This document shows, one piece after another, positions 6,951 through 14,394 of a stretch of 22,663 nt of DNA (its first letter is position 1; every line of letters begins with the position of its first letter). The position numbers and the translations under genes are program-made. Location of the stretch: assembly GCA_910577465.1 (NCBI GenBank), contig CAJTMM010000011.1:53692-76354 (forward strand), in the 5' to 3' direction. The DNA comes from an uncultured Muribaculaceae bacterium (GTDB lineage: Bacteria > Bacteroidota > Bacteroidia > Bacteroidales > Muribaculaceae). The notes below the pieces were generated by a model, which saw nothing but the letters and a program-made list of their open reading frames with translations, had not been told where the DNA came from and searched no databases.

Positions 6951-8000
6951 TTACAATATGAGCATGGCATCACCGTAGGCACCGAAGCGGTATTTCTCCT
7001 TCACGGCTTCACGATAAGCCTGCATGACCAGGTCATAGCCACCAAACGCAGCCACCATCATGAGCATGGTCGAGTATGGGAGATGGAAATTGCTGAGAAG
7101 CGCGTCGGTAACTGTAAATTCGTAGGGAGGGAATATAAACTTGTTGGTCCATCCGGTATATGTCTTCATGTGTCCGCCCATGCTCACAGCACTGGCTATG
7201 CCACGCAACACCGAAGTGCCCACGGCGCACACACGGTGATGCTCATCCTTAACTCCGTTGACCATATCCACCAACGCCTGGGTCACCTCCATCTGTTCGG
7301 AATCCATACGGTGCTTGGTAAGGTCCTCGACATCTATCTCACGGAAATTGCCCAATCCGCTGTGTACCGTCATAAACGCCTGATGTACACCCTTGATTTC
7401 AAGACGCTTCATCAATTCGCGGCTGAAGTGCAACCCGGCGGCGGGAGCTACTACAGCACCCTCGTTGGCTGCGTAAATGGTCTGATACCGCTCGGCATCA
7501 AGTTCCTCCGGCTCACGTTCTATGTAATGAGGCAGCGGTGTTTCACCAAGACTGAAAAGTTCACGTTTGAACTCATCGTGCGGACCGTCGTACAGGAAGC
7601 GCAGTGTGCGGCCACGCGAAGTGGTATTGTCTATCACCTCCGCCACCATCGACTCTCCGTCGCCGAAATACAGTTTATTACCGATACGAATTTTACGTGC
7701 GGGTTCCACAAGCACGTCCCACAGTTTATTCTCGGCATTAAGCTCACGAAGCAGAAACACCTCAATCTTCGCGCCCGTCTTCTCCTTATATCCGTAAAGG
7801 CGTGCGGGGAATACTTTGGTATCATTGAACACGAATATATCGCCATCTTCGAAATAATCGATGATGTCCTTGAATACTCGGTGTTCGATTTCGCCTGATG
7901 CGCGGTTGATGACCATCATACGGGCCTCGTCACGGTTAGGCACCGGATGCTGCGCTATCAGTTCGTCGGGAAGATTGAACTTGAATTGGGATAATTTCAT
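6951..8000 (-). CDS. queA: S-adenosylmethionine:tRNA ribosyltransferase-isomerase (QueA)
   Basis: QueA transfers and isomerises the ribosyl group of SAM onto preQ1 at the wobble position of tRNAs with GUN anticodons, giving epoxyqueuosine. The 349-residue protein matches the family's usual 340-356. Family motifs visible are the N-terminal FNLPDELIAQHPVPNRDEARMMV, IFVFNDTKVFPARLYG (about 54-69), PLPHYIE, VAPAAGLHFS, GVHQAFMTVHSGLGNFREI and, near the C-terminus, NFHLPYSTMLMMVAAFGG. No signal peptide is present, as expected of a cytosolic enzyme. It follows truB after 50 nt. The downstream Q enzyme QueG/QueH is not in the window, so final reduction must be encoded elsewhere. Confidence 0.97.
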   Translation of the reverse strand: MKLSQFKFNLPDELIAQHPVPNRDEARMMVINRASGEIEHRVFKDIIDYFEDGDIFVFNDTKVFPARLYGYKEKTGAKIEVFLLRELNAENKLWDVLVEPARKIRIGNKLYFGDGESMVAEVIDNTTSRGRTLRFLYDGPHDEFKRELFSLGETPLPHYIEREPEELDAERYQTIYAANEGAVVAPAAGLHFSRELMKRLEIKGVHQAFMTVHSGLGNFREIDVEDLTKHRMDSEQMEVTQALVDMVNGVKDEHHRVCAVGTSVLRGIASAVSMGGHMKTYTGWTNKFIFPPYEFTVTDALLSNFHLPYSTMLMMVAAFGGYDLVMQAYREAVKEKYRFGAYGDAMLIL

Positions 8001-8050
8001 AATCCTGTGTTATGTATAGTTTTCTTTGTTTTTATTCGGTTATATCTGTA

Positions 8051-8788
8051 TCACTCATTGTCGGAACCACCCTGCAAAGCCCAGTCGGGAATGGTGATAT
8101 CCACGTCGCGTAGCATATCTACCGTCTGATCCACCGTACGGCAGCTGTCGATGGTCACGTCACCCACACGCGTGCGGCGCAATGCCGTAAGATGACCTCC
8201 CGACCCGAGAGCCTCGCCGATATCACGGGCAAGAGCGCGTATATACGTACCCTTGCTGCACACCACCCTCACCGTGATGCTTTCAGGCGAATATTCCATG
8301 AGTTCTATCTCATCAATCACCAATGTTTTAGGTTTAAGCTCCACCTCATGCCCCTTGCGTGCCATCTTGTAAGCACGCTTCCCGTCAATCTTGCAGGCGG
8401 AAAACGCCGGCGGCACCTGCTGTATGGTGCCGGTGAAACGCGGCAACACCTCCTCTACCAGCTCACGGGTGATATGTCCGGTGGGGTAATGCGCGTCTAT
8501 CTCAGTCTCGAGGTCAAACGAAGGGGTGGTAGCACCTAATCCGATAGTGGCAACATACTCCTTCACACCCGCCTGAAGACTCTCTATGCGCTTGGTAGCC
8601 CTGCCGGTGGTTATTATCATCACTCCCGTTGCAAGAGGATCGAGAGTGCCGGCATGTCCCACTTTCATCTTCTTACGTCCAAGACGGCGCAGCAATACAC
8701 CGCGCACACGCTTGACCACATCAAACGACGACCACCCGAGGGGCTTATCGACATACAATATCTCTCCTGTAAGAAAATCCATTGCCAT
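8051..8788 (-). CDS. truB: tRNA pseudouridine synthase B (TruB)
   Basis: TruB makes pseudouridine 55 in the T loop of tRNAs and acts as a tRNA folding chaperone. The 245-residue protein has the signature KVGHAGTLDPLATG (residues 42-55) with catalytic D50, the N-terminal VDKPLGWSSFDVV, the QQVPPAFSACKIDGKRAYKMAR segment, and CSKGTYIRALARDIGEALG near residues 180-200. Length is in the short range of the family, lacking a long PUA extension. Three in-frame starts are close: GTG 8791, ATG 8788 and ATG 8782; ATG 8788 was taken. It begins 13 nt after uppP and precedes queA, so two tRNA modification enzymes are adjacent. Confidence 0.96.
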   Translation of the reverse strand: MAMDFLTGEILYVDKPLGWSSFDVVKRVRGVLLRRLGRKKMKVGHAGTLDPLATGVMIITTGRATKRIESLQAGVKEYVATIGLGATTPSFDLETEIDAHYPTGHITRELVEEVLPRFTGTIQQVPPAFSACKIDGKRAYKMARKGHEVELKPKTLVIDEIELMEYSPESITVRVVCSKGTYIRALARDIGEALGSGGHLTALRRTRVGDVTIDSCRTVDQTVDMLRDVDITIPDWALQGGSDNE

Positions 8789-8801
8789 CACAAATTACCG
8801 G

Positions 8802-9632
8802 TTACCAGACGATACACACCACACCCATTATCACGCAATAGAGGGCAAACCATATCAGCTTACCACGCTTGACCAGTTCAAGCATCCATTTGCACGCCAC
8901 GCAGCCTACCACAAACGAAGCCACAAATCCTATCAGCAGCGGAAGCCAACCTATGGTACCGGCTGTAGCCGATTCGCCCTGCAACATATCCTTTATACCC
9001 AGCAAAGCTTCGCCGAGTATCGGTATGACTACCATGAAAAATGAGAATTGCGCCACTTTGTCGCGACGGTCACCGAGGATAAGCCCGGTGGCGATAGTGG
9101 TACCCGAACGGCTCAGACCGGGCAATACAGCCACAGCCTGCGCACACCCTATTATGAAGGCGTCGGTCCAGGTTATATCATGCTCCTTAGGCAACAGCGG
9201 GGAGAGTGACGATTCAGATGCACGTGTACGGAAAAGGTATGCAAATGTAAGCAATGCCGCAGTGACAATCAGGCATATACCCACCACGGTAAGCCCATTG
9301 CCGAAAAATCCCTCTACCACATCCTTGAAACACAGCCCTACCACAGCCACCGGGATGCACGACAGGAGTATCTTCCACACGTATGAAGTATTGGCATCGC
9401 GCTTGAAGCCGAAAAACGAGGTACACAGCGGCACAAACTCGCGCCACAACACCACTATGGTACTCAGCACCGTAGCGACATGCAATACCACGTCAAACTC
9501 CAACGCTTCCGCTCCGTCAAGTTTCAGTCCGAGAATCTCGCGGAATATCTCCAGATGCCCGCTCGAGCTAATAGGCAGATACTCGGCAAGCCCCTGTACT
9601 ATACCCATTATCAGGGCGTCAATCCAATCCAT
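8802..9632 (-). CDS. uppP: Undecaprenyl-diphosphatase (UppP/BacA)
   Basis: This inner-membrane phosphatase converts undecaprenyl pyrophosphate to the monophosphate, recycling the lipid carrier for peptidoglycan and O-antigen synthesis; overexpression of family members gives bacitracin resistance. The 276-residue protein shows the two conserved motifs: GIVQGLAEYLPISSSGHL at 10-27 with E17, S22-S24 and H26, and PGLSRSGTTIATGL at 171-184 with the catalytic-type R176. About eight hydrophobic segments are apparent. ATG 9632 lies 2 nt after the DUF3098 stop, so the two are coupled. Confidence 0.97.
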   Translation of the reverse strand: MDWIDALIMGIVQGLAEYLPISSSGHLEIFREILGLKLDGAEALEFDVVLHVATVLSTIVVLWREFVPLCTSFFGFKRDANTSYVWKILLSCIPVAVVGLCFKDVVEGFFGNGLTVVGICLIVTAALLTFAYLFRTRASESSLSPLLPKEHDITWTDAFIIGCAQAVAVLPGLSRSGTTIATGLILGDRRDKVAQFSFFMVVIPILGEALLGIKDMLQGESATAGTIGWLPLLIGFVASFVVGCVACKWMLELVKRGKLIWFALYCVIMGVVCIVW

Positions 9633-9634
9633 CG

Positions 9635-9955
9635 TTATTCAGCTTCTTTGTCTTTATCGGCATCAGGCTTCGCGGCAGATGATTTCCTGCCGTTCCACAT
9701 TATACCTACACCCATGAACACAAAACCAAGGAATGCGATAGTGGGGCCGACCACTATACGGCGCACCGAGAACACCTCCGGGTTAAACTCACCCGTTTCC
9801 GAACCGCCGCCGGCTATGAGCAGAAATCCCACCACTATCATCAACCCGGCTATAACCATCAGTATAAAATTGATTTTCACCAACGGAAACTGCACATAGC
9901 TTTCCGGAGCGACATCGGTACCGGGCGCACCGCCGGTGTTGTTGTTATTTGCCAT
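9635..9955 (-). CDS. DUF3098 two-helix membrane protein
   Basis: This 106-residue protein has the DUF3098 core: a first hydrophobic segment at about 29-49 (NFILMVIAGLMIVVGFLLIAGG), the conserved link GEFNPEVFSVRRIVVGP (55-71), and a second segment at about 68-87. The N-terminal 20 residues are polar (a run of Asn, then Gly/Pro) and the C-terminus is highly charged. The family is confined to Bacteroidetes and is normally found between ftsX and uppP, as here. Its role is unknown; by context it may support divisome or envelope synthesis. It begins 24 nt after ftsX and is separated from uppP by 2 nt. Confidence 0.92.
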   Translation of the reverse strand: MANNNNTGGAPGTDVAPESYVQFPLVKINFILMVIAGLMIVVGFLLIAGGGSETGEFNPEVFSVRRIVVGPTIAFLGFVFMGVGIMWNGRKSSAAKPDADKDKEAE

Positions 9956-9979
9956 ATTATAATATTAAATCATTAATTA

Positions 9980-10846
9980 CTAATTGAATATTTCGTCATA
10001 ATCCTTACGGAGATACTTATTGGTAGCGAGCAACGAAGCCAAGGCACACAACAAGGCGCCCACCACAAACAGCCCCGCTCCTACCACAGCAGCCCCGCCC
10101 CAGGTAATAGCCTGCATCACAGCCGGATTGACATCCGACACATAGTAAAGCAATCCTGCCAACACCGCCGACGCAATAGCAGCGGCAGCAATCCCGCTCA
10201 ACACGCTCGACATCACGTACGGCCGGCGTATGAACCCTGCTGTGGCACCCACATACTTCATGGTGTGTATGACCATACGATGCGAATATACCTCCAACCG
10301 TACCGTATTATTAATAAGCACGAACGATATCAGCAGCAACGCACCCGCCACCACCAGAAGCACCATTATGGCAGAATGGATGGTACGGTTCACATGGCTC
10401 ACCATATCAGTGTGCAATTTCACATCATACACCGCCGTCAACTCCTTGATACGTTCGGAAATAAGAGTCAGGCTATCCGCCGACATCCACCCCTCGCGCA
10501 CCCTCACCTCATATTCAGGAAGAAAAGGATTAACATCAGCCATCATATCCTCACCCATCATGTCACGCCAACGCTCCAGCACCACATCGGCAGGAGAATA
10601 CAAGGTATCGGCAACATAAGGAGCCGTACCGAGTACCATGGAAAGACTGTCGACAGCCGGCTGCCCTACCCCGTCATTGACTATCACCACAAATCCGATA
10701 TTGGAACGTATGCCCGACGTAACCCTATGCGCCGTAAGCCCCGTCAAGGCAACGATGCCGAGTATAAGCAGTACCAGTGCCACGCTTACAGTAGATATTA
10801 TCTGCGCGCCACGTAACTTGGTATTTTTTCGCTGTTGCCGTTTCAT
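9980..10846 (-). CDS. ftsX: Cell division permease-like protein FtsX
   Basis: FtsX partners with the ATPase FtsE to activate cell-wall hydrolases at the septum. This 288-residue protein has the FtsX layout: one N-terminal membrane helix (about 18-40, STVSVALVLLILGIVALTGLT), an extracytoplasmic domain with the VLERWRDMMGEDMMADVNPFLP region, then three helices, the first preceded by HVNRTIHSAI and followed by LINNTVRLEVYSHRMVIHTMKYVGATAGFIRRPY, the cytoplasmic loop. No ftsE is adjacent, as is common in Bacteroidetes. The start at ATG 10846 is preferred. A longer frame begins at GTG 10885, but a promoter -7 box lies inside that extension and transcription would begin after it. Confidence 0.9.
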   Translation of the reverse strand: MKRQQRKNTKLRGAQIISTVSVALVLLILGIVALTGLTAHRVTSGIRSNIGFVVIVNDGVGQPAVDSLSMVLGTAPYVADTLYSPADVVLERWRDMMGEDMMADVNPFLPEYEVRVREGWMSADSLTLISERIKELTAVYDVKLHTDMVSHVNRTIHSAIMVLLVVAGALLLISFVLINNTVRLEVYSHRMVIHTMKYVGATAGFIRRPYVMSSVLSGIAAAAIASAVLAGLLYYVSDVNPAVMQAITWGGAAVVGAGLFVVGALLCALASLLATNKYLRKDYDEIFN

Positions 10847-10867
10847 GCTATAATCCGGAATATCGTG

Positions 10868-10898
10868 CAAATTTAATACATTCACACGCCGAAGTCAA
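10868..10898 (-). promoter_or_regulatory. Promoter in front of ftsX
   Basis: Read on the minus strand, TTG (about 10898-10896), 20 bp, then TAAATTTGC (10875-10867) fits the Bacteroidetes consensus, with a perfect TAnnTTTG -7 box. A start site about 7 nt further gives a leader of roughly 15 nt before ATG 10846. This promoter can serve the nine-gene run down to 3798. Confidence 0.75.
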
Positions 10899-10947
10899 GC
10901 AATCGGCACTTTTTTATTCGCCAACAGGGCAAAATCACCCTGAAAAA

Positions 10948-12318
10948 TCACTCTATAAGCTCCGCTATAAGAGTCGCCGACGACGCATCCACCACCCGGA
11001 CACGGGCAAGGTCGCCCACGCGGAACGTTCCACGGGGGAACACCACAGTCTTGTTCTGCTGCGTGCGTCCCACCATCTGTTCGCGGCTACGCTTCGCCAC
11101 ACCCTCCACGAGCACCTCCACCACATTGCCTATCTCACTGCGGTGCGACTGGAGCGACAGCTCATTCTGCAACGCTATCATTCGGTTCAGACGGTCTATC
11201 TTCACATCCTCCGGCACATTGTCAGGCATGTGTTTGGAAGCCAGCGTACCCGGACGCTCCGAGTATTTGAACATGAACGCCGAATCAAACCCCACCTCGC
11301 GCATGAGCGACAAAGTCTCCTCAAAGTCCTCCTCCGACTCATCATGGAAACCCGTGAACATATCGGTCGAGATACCGCAATCAGGCACTATGCGCCGTAT
11401 CGCAGCTATGCGGTCGAGATACCACTCGCGCGTATAACGGCGGTTCATCGCCTTCAGCACCTTGTTGCTGCCGCTCTGCACAGGCAGATGTATATGATTG
11501 CACACATTAGGATAGCGGGCTATAACATGCAGCACATCATCTGCCATATCCTTGGGATGCGAAGTAGTGAAACGCACACGCATGTCAGGAGCCGCCTTCG
11601 CCACACGCGCCAGCAAGTCGGCAAACGACACCTCCTCACCCGTCGACTCATCACGGTACAGATAGCTATTGACATTCTGACCCAGCAACGTTACCTCACG
11701 ATACCCCTTGGCACGCAGGTCAGCCACCTCCGCCAATATGCTGTCCACCTCACGGCTACGCTCACGGCCGCGGGTATAAGGCACTATGCAGTAGGAACAG
11801 AAATTATTGCACCCGCGCATTATGCTCACGAACCCCGACACCACATTACCCGGCAGACGCACAGGTATCACATCGCGGTAAGTCTCCGTAGTGCTCAGCT
11901 CCACATTGATAGCCTTCTCGCCCGCCTCCACCGAAGCTATCAGCCCCGGCAGGTCCAGATACGAATCAGGCCCCGCCACAAGGTCCACGCCATGATTGGC
12001 TATCAGGTCATCCTTCACACGCTCAGCCATGCAACCTATCACACCCACTATCAGGCGACGGCCCTTGCCACGCTTCCTGCGCAACGAAGCCAGATACTGC
12101 AACCGCCCCACGATTTTCTGCTCCGCATTATCACGTATCGAGCACGTATTCAGCATCACAGCATCGGCATCCTCCACACTTTCGGCAAGCCCGTAGCCCG
12201 CCATACCCATGATGGAAGCCACCACCTCACTGTCGGCAACATTCATCTGGCAACCGTAAGTTTCGATATATAATTTTTTGTCGGCAATAGCCGTAGCCGA
12301 CGTATCAACTTCACGCAT
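10948..12318 (-). CDS. miaB: tRNA-2-methylthio-N6-dimethylallyladenosine synthase (MiaB)
   Basis: MiaB is a radical SAM methylthiotransferase that converts i6A37 to ms2i6A37 in tRNAs reading UNN codons. The 456-residue protein has the MTTase N-terminal domain with cluster cysteines C23 (ETYGCQMN), C59 (LNTCS) and C96 (VIGCMAER), the radical SAM CxxxCxxC at C170-C174-C177 (IMRGCNNFCSYCIVPYTRGRE), and a C-terminal TRAM domain (about 385-456) that binds tRNA. The first iron-sulfur domain shows the order typical of MiaB rather than RimO or MtaB. The open frame runs on to 12432 without clear coding sense, so ATG 12318 just before IADKKLYIETYGCQMN was chosen. It is divergent from the small membrane protein gene. 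Confidence 0.96.
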   Translation of the reverse strand: MREVDTSATAIADKKLYIETYGCQMNVADSEVVASIMGMAGYGLAESVEDADAVMLNTCSIRDNAEQKIVGRLQYLASLRRKRGKGRRLIVGVIGCMAERVKDDLIANHGVDLVAGPDSYLDLPGLIASVEAGEKAINVELSTTETYRDVIPVRLPGNVVSGFVSIMRGCNNFCSYCIVPYTRGRERSREVDSILAEVADLRAKGYREVTLLGQNVNSYLYRDESTGEEVSFADLLARVAKAAPDMRVRFTTSHPKDMADDVLHVIARYPNVCNHIHLPVQSGSNKVLKAMNRRYTREWYLDRIAAIRRIVPDCGISTDMFTGFHDESEEDFEETLSLMREVGFDSAFMFKYSERPGTLASKHMPDNVPEDVKIDRLNRMIALQNELSLQSHRSEIGNVVEVLVEGVAKRSREQMVGRTQQNKTVVFPRGTFRVGDLARVRVVDASSATLIAELIE

Positions 12319-12344
12319 AGTTAAATAAGTTATCCTGCAAAATA

Positions 12345-12375
12345 TTTGAATATTAGAGGAGAATGAGTAATTTTG
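12345..12375 (+). promoter_or_regulatory. Promoter for the small membrane protein / CoA-transferase unit
   Basis: TTTG (12345-12348), 19 bp, TAATTTTG (12368-12375) is an exact Bacteroidetes-type promoter on the + strand. Transcription would begin near 12382, about 20 nt before ATG 12402. The next ORF has no recognisable promoter of its own, so the unit probably covers both genes. Confidence 0.75.
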
Positions 12376-12386
12376 CTGCAAAATTA
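12368..12386. repeat. 19-bp palindrome joining two divergent -7 boxes
   Basis: TAATTTTGCTGCAAAATTA has perfect 9-bp arms around a single central base. The left arm is the -7 box of the + strand promoter; the right arm, read on the minus strand, is an equally perfect -7 box (TAATTTTGC, 12386-12378) facing miaB. No clear -33 element is found for the minus direction. Either two promoters overlap back to back, or a dimeric regulator binds here, or both. Confidence 0.6.
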
Positions 12387-12401
12387 GTAAATAACCACAA
12401 G

Positions 12402-12749
12402 ATGGAGGAAGTAATTGCAATAATTGTAACAATTTTAGGCTCCGTTATCTACGCTTACCTTGAATCATCGTACAAGAAGCGTAAAGAGCGTAAAGCCGCT
12501 GCCACACGCCCCTCCACCGACGCGACGCGACGCATACCGGCAGTCCCGCAGGACACCACCGCAGCCCCGGTGCAGACACCGGCAGCACCCATCCTCCCCG
12601 AAGAAGGACAGCGCGTCACACACCACACCGCGGCACCCACCACTCCGGCAGAGTCCCCACGGCACACATCGCACCGGAAGCAGCTACAGCTCCAACGATG
12701 GCGCCGCGCACTCATCGACCGCGAGATACTCACACCGAAATACCATTAA
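12402..12749 (+). CDS. Small single-pass membrane protein, unknown function
   Basis: This 115-residue protein begins with a membrane helix (residues 2-21, EEVIAIIVTILGSVIYAYLE). A basic stop-transfer follows (KKRKERKAAA), then a low-complexity Pro/Thr/Ala-rich linker (about 35-90), and the basic C-terminal tail RWRRALIDREILTPKY. Short proteins with one N-terminal helix, a disordered linker and a closing ...EIL..KY tail recur in Bacteroidales. The role is unknown to me. The frame also opens at ATG 12363, preceded by GAGGAG, but the promoter -7 box lies inside that extension, so ATG 12402 is preferred. It precedes the CoA-transferase gene by 45 nt and may share its transcript. Confidence 0.65.
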   Translation: MEEVIAIIVTILGSVIYAYLESSYKKRKERKAAATRPSTDATRRIPAVPQDTTAAPVQTPAAPILPEEGQRVTHHTAAPTTPAESPRHTSHRKQLQLQRWRRALIDREILTPKYH

Positions 12750-12794
12750 ACAACCATATTAAACCACACAAATCAAAAATATCAGAAATCAACA

Positions 12795-14291
12795 ATGGCA
12801 TTCCCTATCCTTACGGCACAAGAAGCAGCCGAACTAATAAACCACGATGACAACATCGGTCTGTCCGGCTTCACCGCATCCGGCTCGCCCAAAGTAGTCA
12901 CCAACGCCCTTGCTGAGAAAGCAATAAAAGAACACGAGGCAGGACGCCCATTCAAAGTCAATATCTTCACAGGCGCATCCACCAACCAGTGGGCCGACGG
13001 AGCACTCGCACGTGCCAACGCCATAAACCGACGCACACCCTACCAGAACACCCCCGACCTGCGCACTCGCATCAACAGCCACGACGCACACTACTTCGAC
13101 CTTCACCTCTCCGAGCTCGCACAGAAATTCCGCTACGGAACCTACGGCGACCTCGACGTAGCCATAATCGAAGTAGCCGAAGTGATGGACAACGGCGAAG
13201 TAGTACTCGGCACCGGAGTAGGCAACGTCCCCACCTACGCCAAGCTCGCCAAGAAAGTGATACTCGAGCTCAACTCCAAGCTACCCAAGGGCATGTACGG
13301 CATGCACGACATATACCTTCCCCTCGACCCGCCCCACCGTCGCGAGATACCCATCTACAAACCCAGCGACCGCGTAGGAACACCCACCGTCAAAATCGAC
13401 CCCGAAAAGATTGTAGGCGTGGTCCACAGCGACGCATACGACGGCATCAAAGGCTTCACCGAACTCGACGACGTAACACTCCAGATCGGAGCCAACGTAT
13501 GCGGATTTCTCGTAGGTGAGATGCGCGCCGGACGCCTGCCCAAATCATTTCTACCCATACAGTCCGGAGTAGGCAACGTAGCCAACGCCGTACTCTTCGG
13601 ACTCGGCGACGCAGCCGAGATACCCCAGTTCGAGATGTACACCGAAGTCATTCAGGACGCCGTGATCGAACTCATGAAAATGGGCAAATGCAAATTCGGC
13701 AGCACATGCTCACTCACACTCTCCGACAAGATGGAAGCCGAAGTCCTATCCAACATCGAATTTTTCCGCAGCAAAGTGGTGCTCCGCCCCGCCGAGCTAT
13801 CCAACAGCCCCGAAGTAATACGCCGCTTAGGCGTCATAGCTATGAACACAGCCCTCGAAGCCGACATCTTCGGCAACATCAACTCCACCCACGTCGTGGG
13901 CACACGCATGATGAACGGCATCGGTGGTTCAGGCGACTTCACACGCAACGGCTACCTCTCCATATTCTCATGCCCCTCTGTGACCAAAGGCGGACTGATA
14001 AGCAACATCGTGCCCATGGCATCGCACATCGACCACACCGAGCACTCCGTCGACGTCATCATCACCGACCAGGGCGTCGCCGACCTGCGCGGACTCGACC
14101 CCGTACAGCGTGCCGAGCGCATCATCGACAACTGCGCCCACCCCATGTACCGTCCGCTCCTCCACGAGTACCTCAAGCTCGGCAAATCAGGTCAGACACC
14201 ACACACACTCGAAGCGTCGCTCGCATTCCACACCGCATTCAAAGCCACAGGCGACATGCGCAACGTCGATTGGAGCCGCTACGGATTCTAA
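12795..14291 (+). CDS. Succinate/acetate/propionate CoA-transferase (acetyl-CoA hydrolase/transferase family)
   Basis: This 498-residue class I CoA-transferase moves CoA between acyl-CoA and a carboxylate, most likely succinyl-CoA with acetate or propionyl-CoA with succinate. That fits the succinate-propionate fermentation of Bacteroidales. The catalytic glutamate expected in this family is E284 in FEMYTEVIQDA. A glycine-rich QSGVGNVANAV segment (256-266) matches the oxyanion loop, and the N-terminal domain has GLSGFTASGSPK (22-33). Length matches the AarC/Cat1/ScpC group (about 500). The C-terminal half carries VGTRMMNGIGGSGDFTRNG, typical of this group. Third codon positions are strongly C-rich, suggesting high expression. 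The exact acyl preference cannot be read from sequence. Confidence 0.93.
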   Translation: MAFPILTAQEAAELINHDDNIGLSGFTASGSPKVVTNALAEKAIKEHEAGRPFKVNIFTGASTNQWADGALARANAINRRTPYQNTPDLRTRINSHDAHYFDLHLSELAQKFRYGTYGDLDVAIIEVAEVMDNGEVVLGTGVGNVPTYAKLAKKVILELNSKLPKGMYGMHDIYLPLDPPHRREIPIYKPSDRVGTPTVKIDPEKIVGVVHSDAYDGIKGFTELDDVTLQIGANVCGFLVGEMRAGRLPKSFLPIQSGVGNVANAVLFGLGDAAEIPQFEMYTEVIQDAVIELMKMGKCKFGSTCSLTLSDKMEAEVLSNIEFFRSKVVLRPAELSNSPEVIRRLGVIAMNTALEADIFGNINSTHVVGTRMMNGIGGSGDFTRNGYLSIFSCPSVTKGGLISNIVPMASHIDHTEHSVDVIITDQGVADLRGLDPVQRAERIIDNCAHPMYRPLLHEYLKLGKSGQTPHTLEASLAFHTAFKATGDMRNVDWSRYGF

Positions 14292-14324
14292 GCCACCCAT
14301 CCCCCACACATACACATCTACAAC

Positions 14325-14370
14325 AATCCCGCCACAGCAGCCTATGCCGTGGCGGGATTCTTATTCTTAG
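14325..14370 (+). terminator. Intrinsic terminator of the CoA-transferase unit
   Basis: AATCCCGCCAC (14325-14335) pairs perfectly with GTGGCGGGATT (14349-14359) across a 13-nt loop, and the stem is followed by a U-rich stretch (CTTATTCTTA). It lies 33 nt past the stop at 14291. The 103-nt gap to the convergent protease gene holds no other element. Confidence 0.85.
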
Positions 14371-14394
14371 GATTGCTTATCTATTAACGGGTCA

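Noticed and set aside
6912..7898. Long + strand open frame of 328 codons
   Set aside because: It lies antisense to queA, which has full family motifs; the composition is that of a shadow frame.
8869..9717. + strand open frame of 282 codons
   Set aside because: It is antisense to uppP and DUF3098; low-complexity Ser/Thr-rich shadow.
10925..10942. CAGGG/CCCTG inverted repeat just past the miaB stop
   Set aside because: Only a 5-bp stem and no U-tract directly after it on the minus strand; too weak to call a terminator.
11143..12273. Long + strand open frame of 376 codons
   Set aside because: It is antisense to miaB, has an implausible His/Arg-rich composition and no recognisable domain.
12354..12365. 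GAGGAG directly before ATG 12363, resembling a Shine-Dalgarno
   Set aside because: It lies between the -33 and -7 boxes of a perfect promoter, upstream of the expected transcription start; Bacteroidetes genes seldom use such sites.
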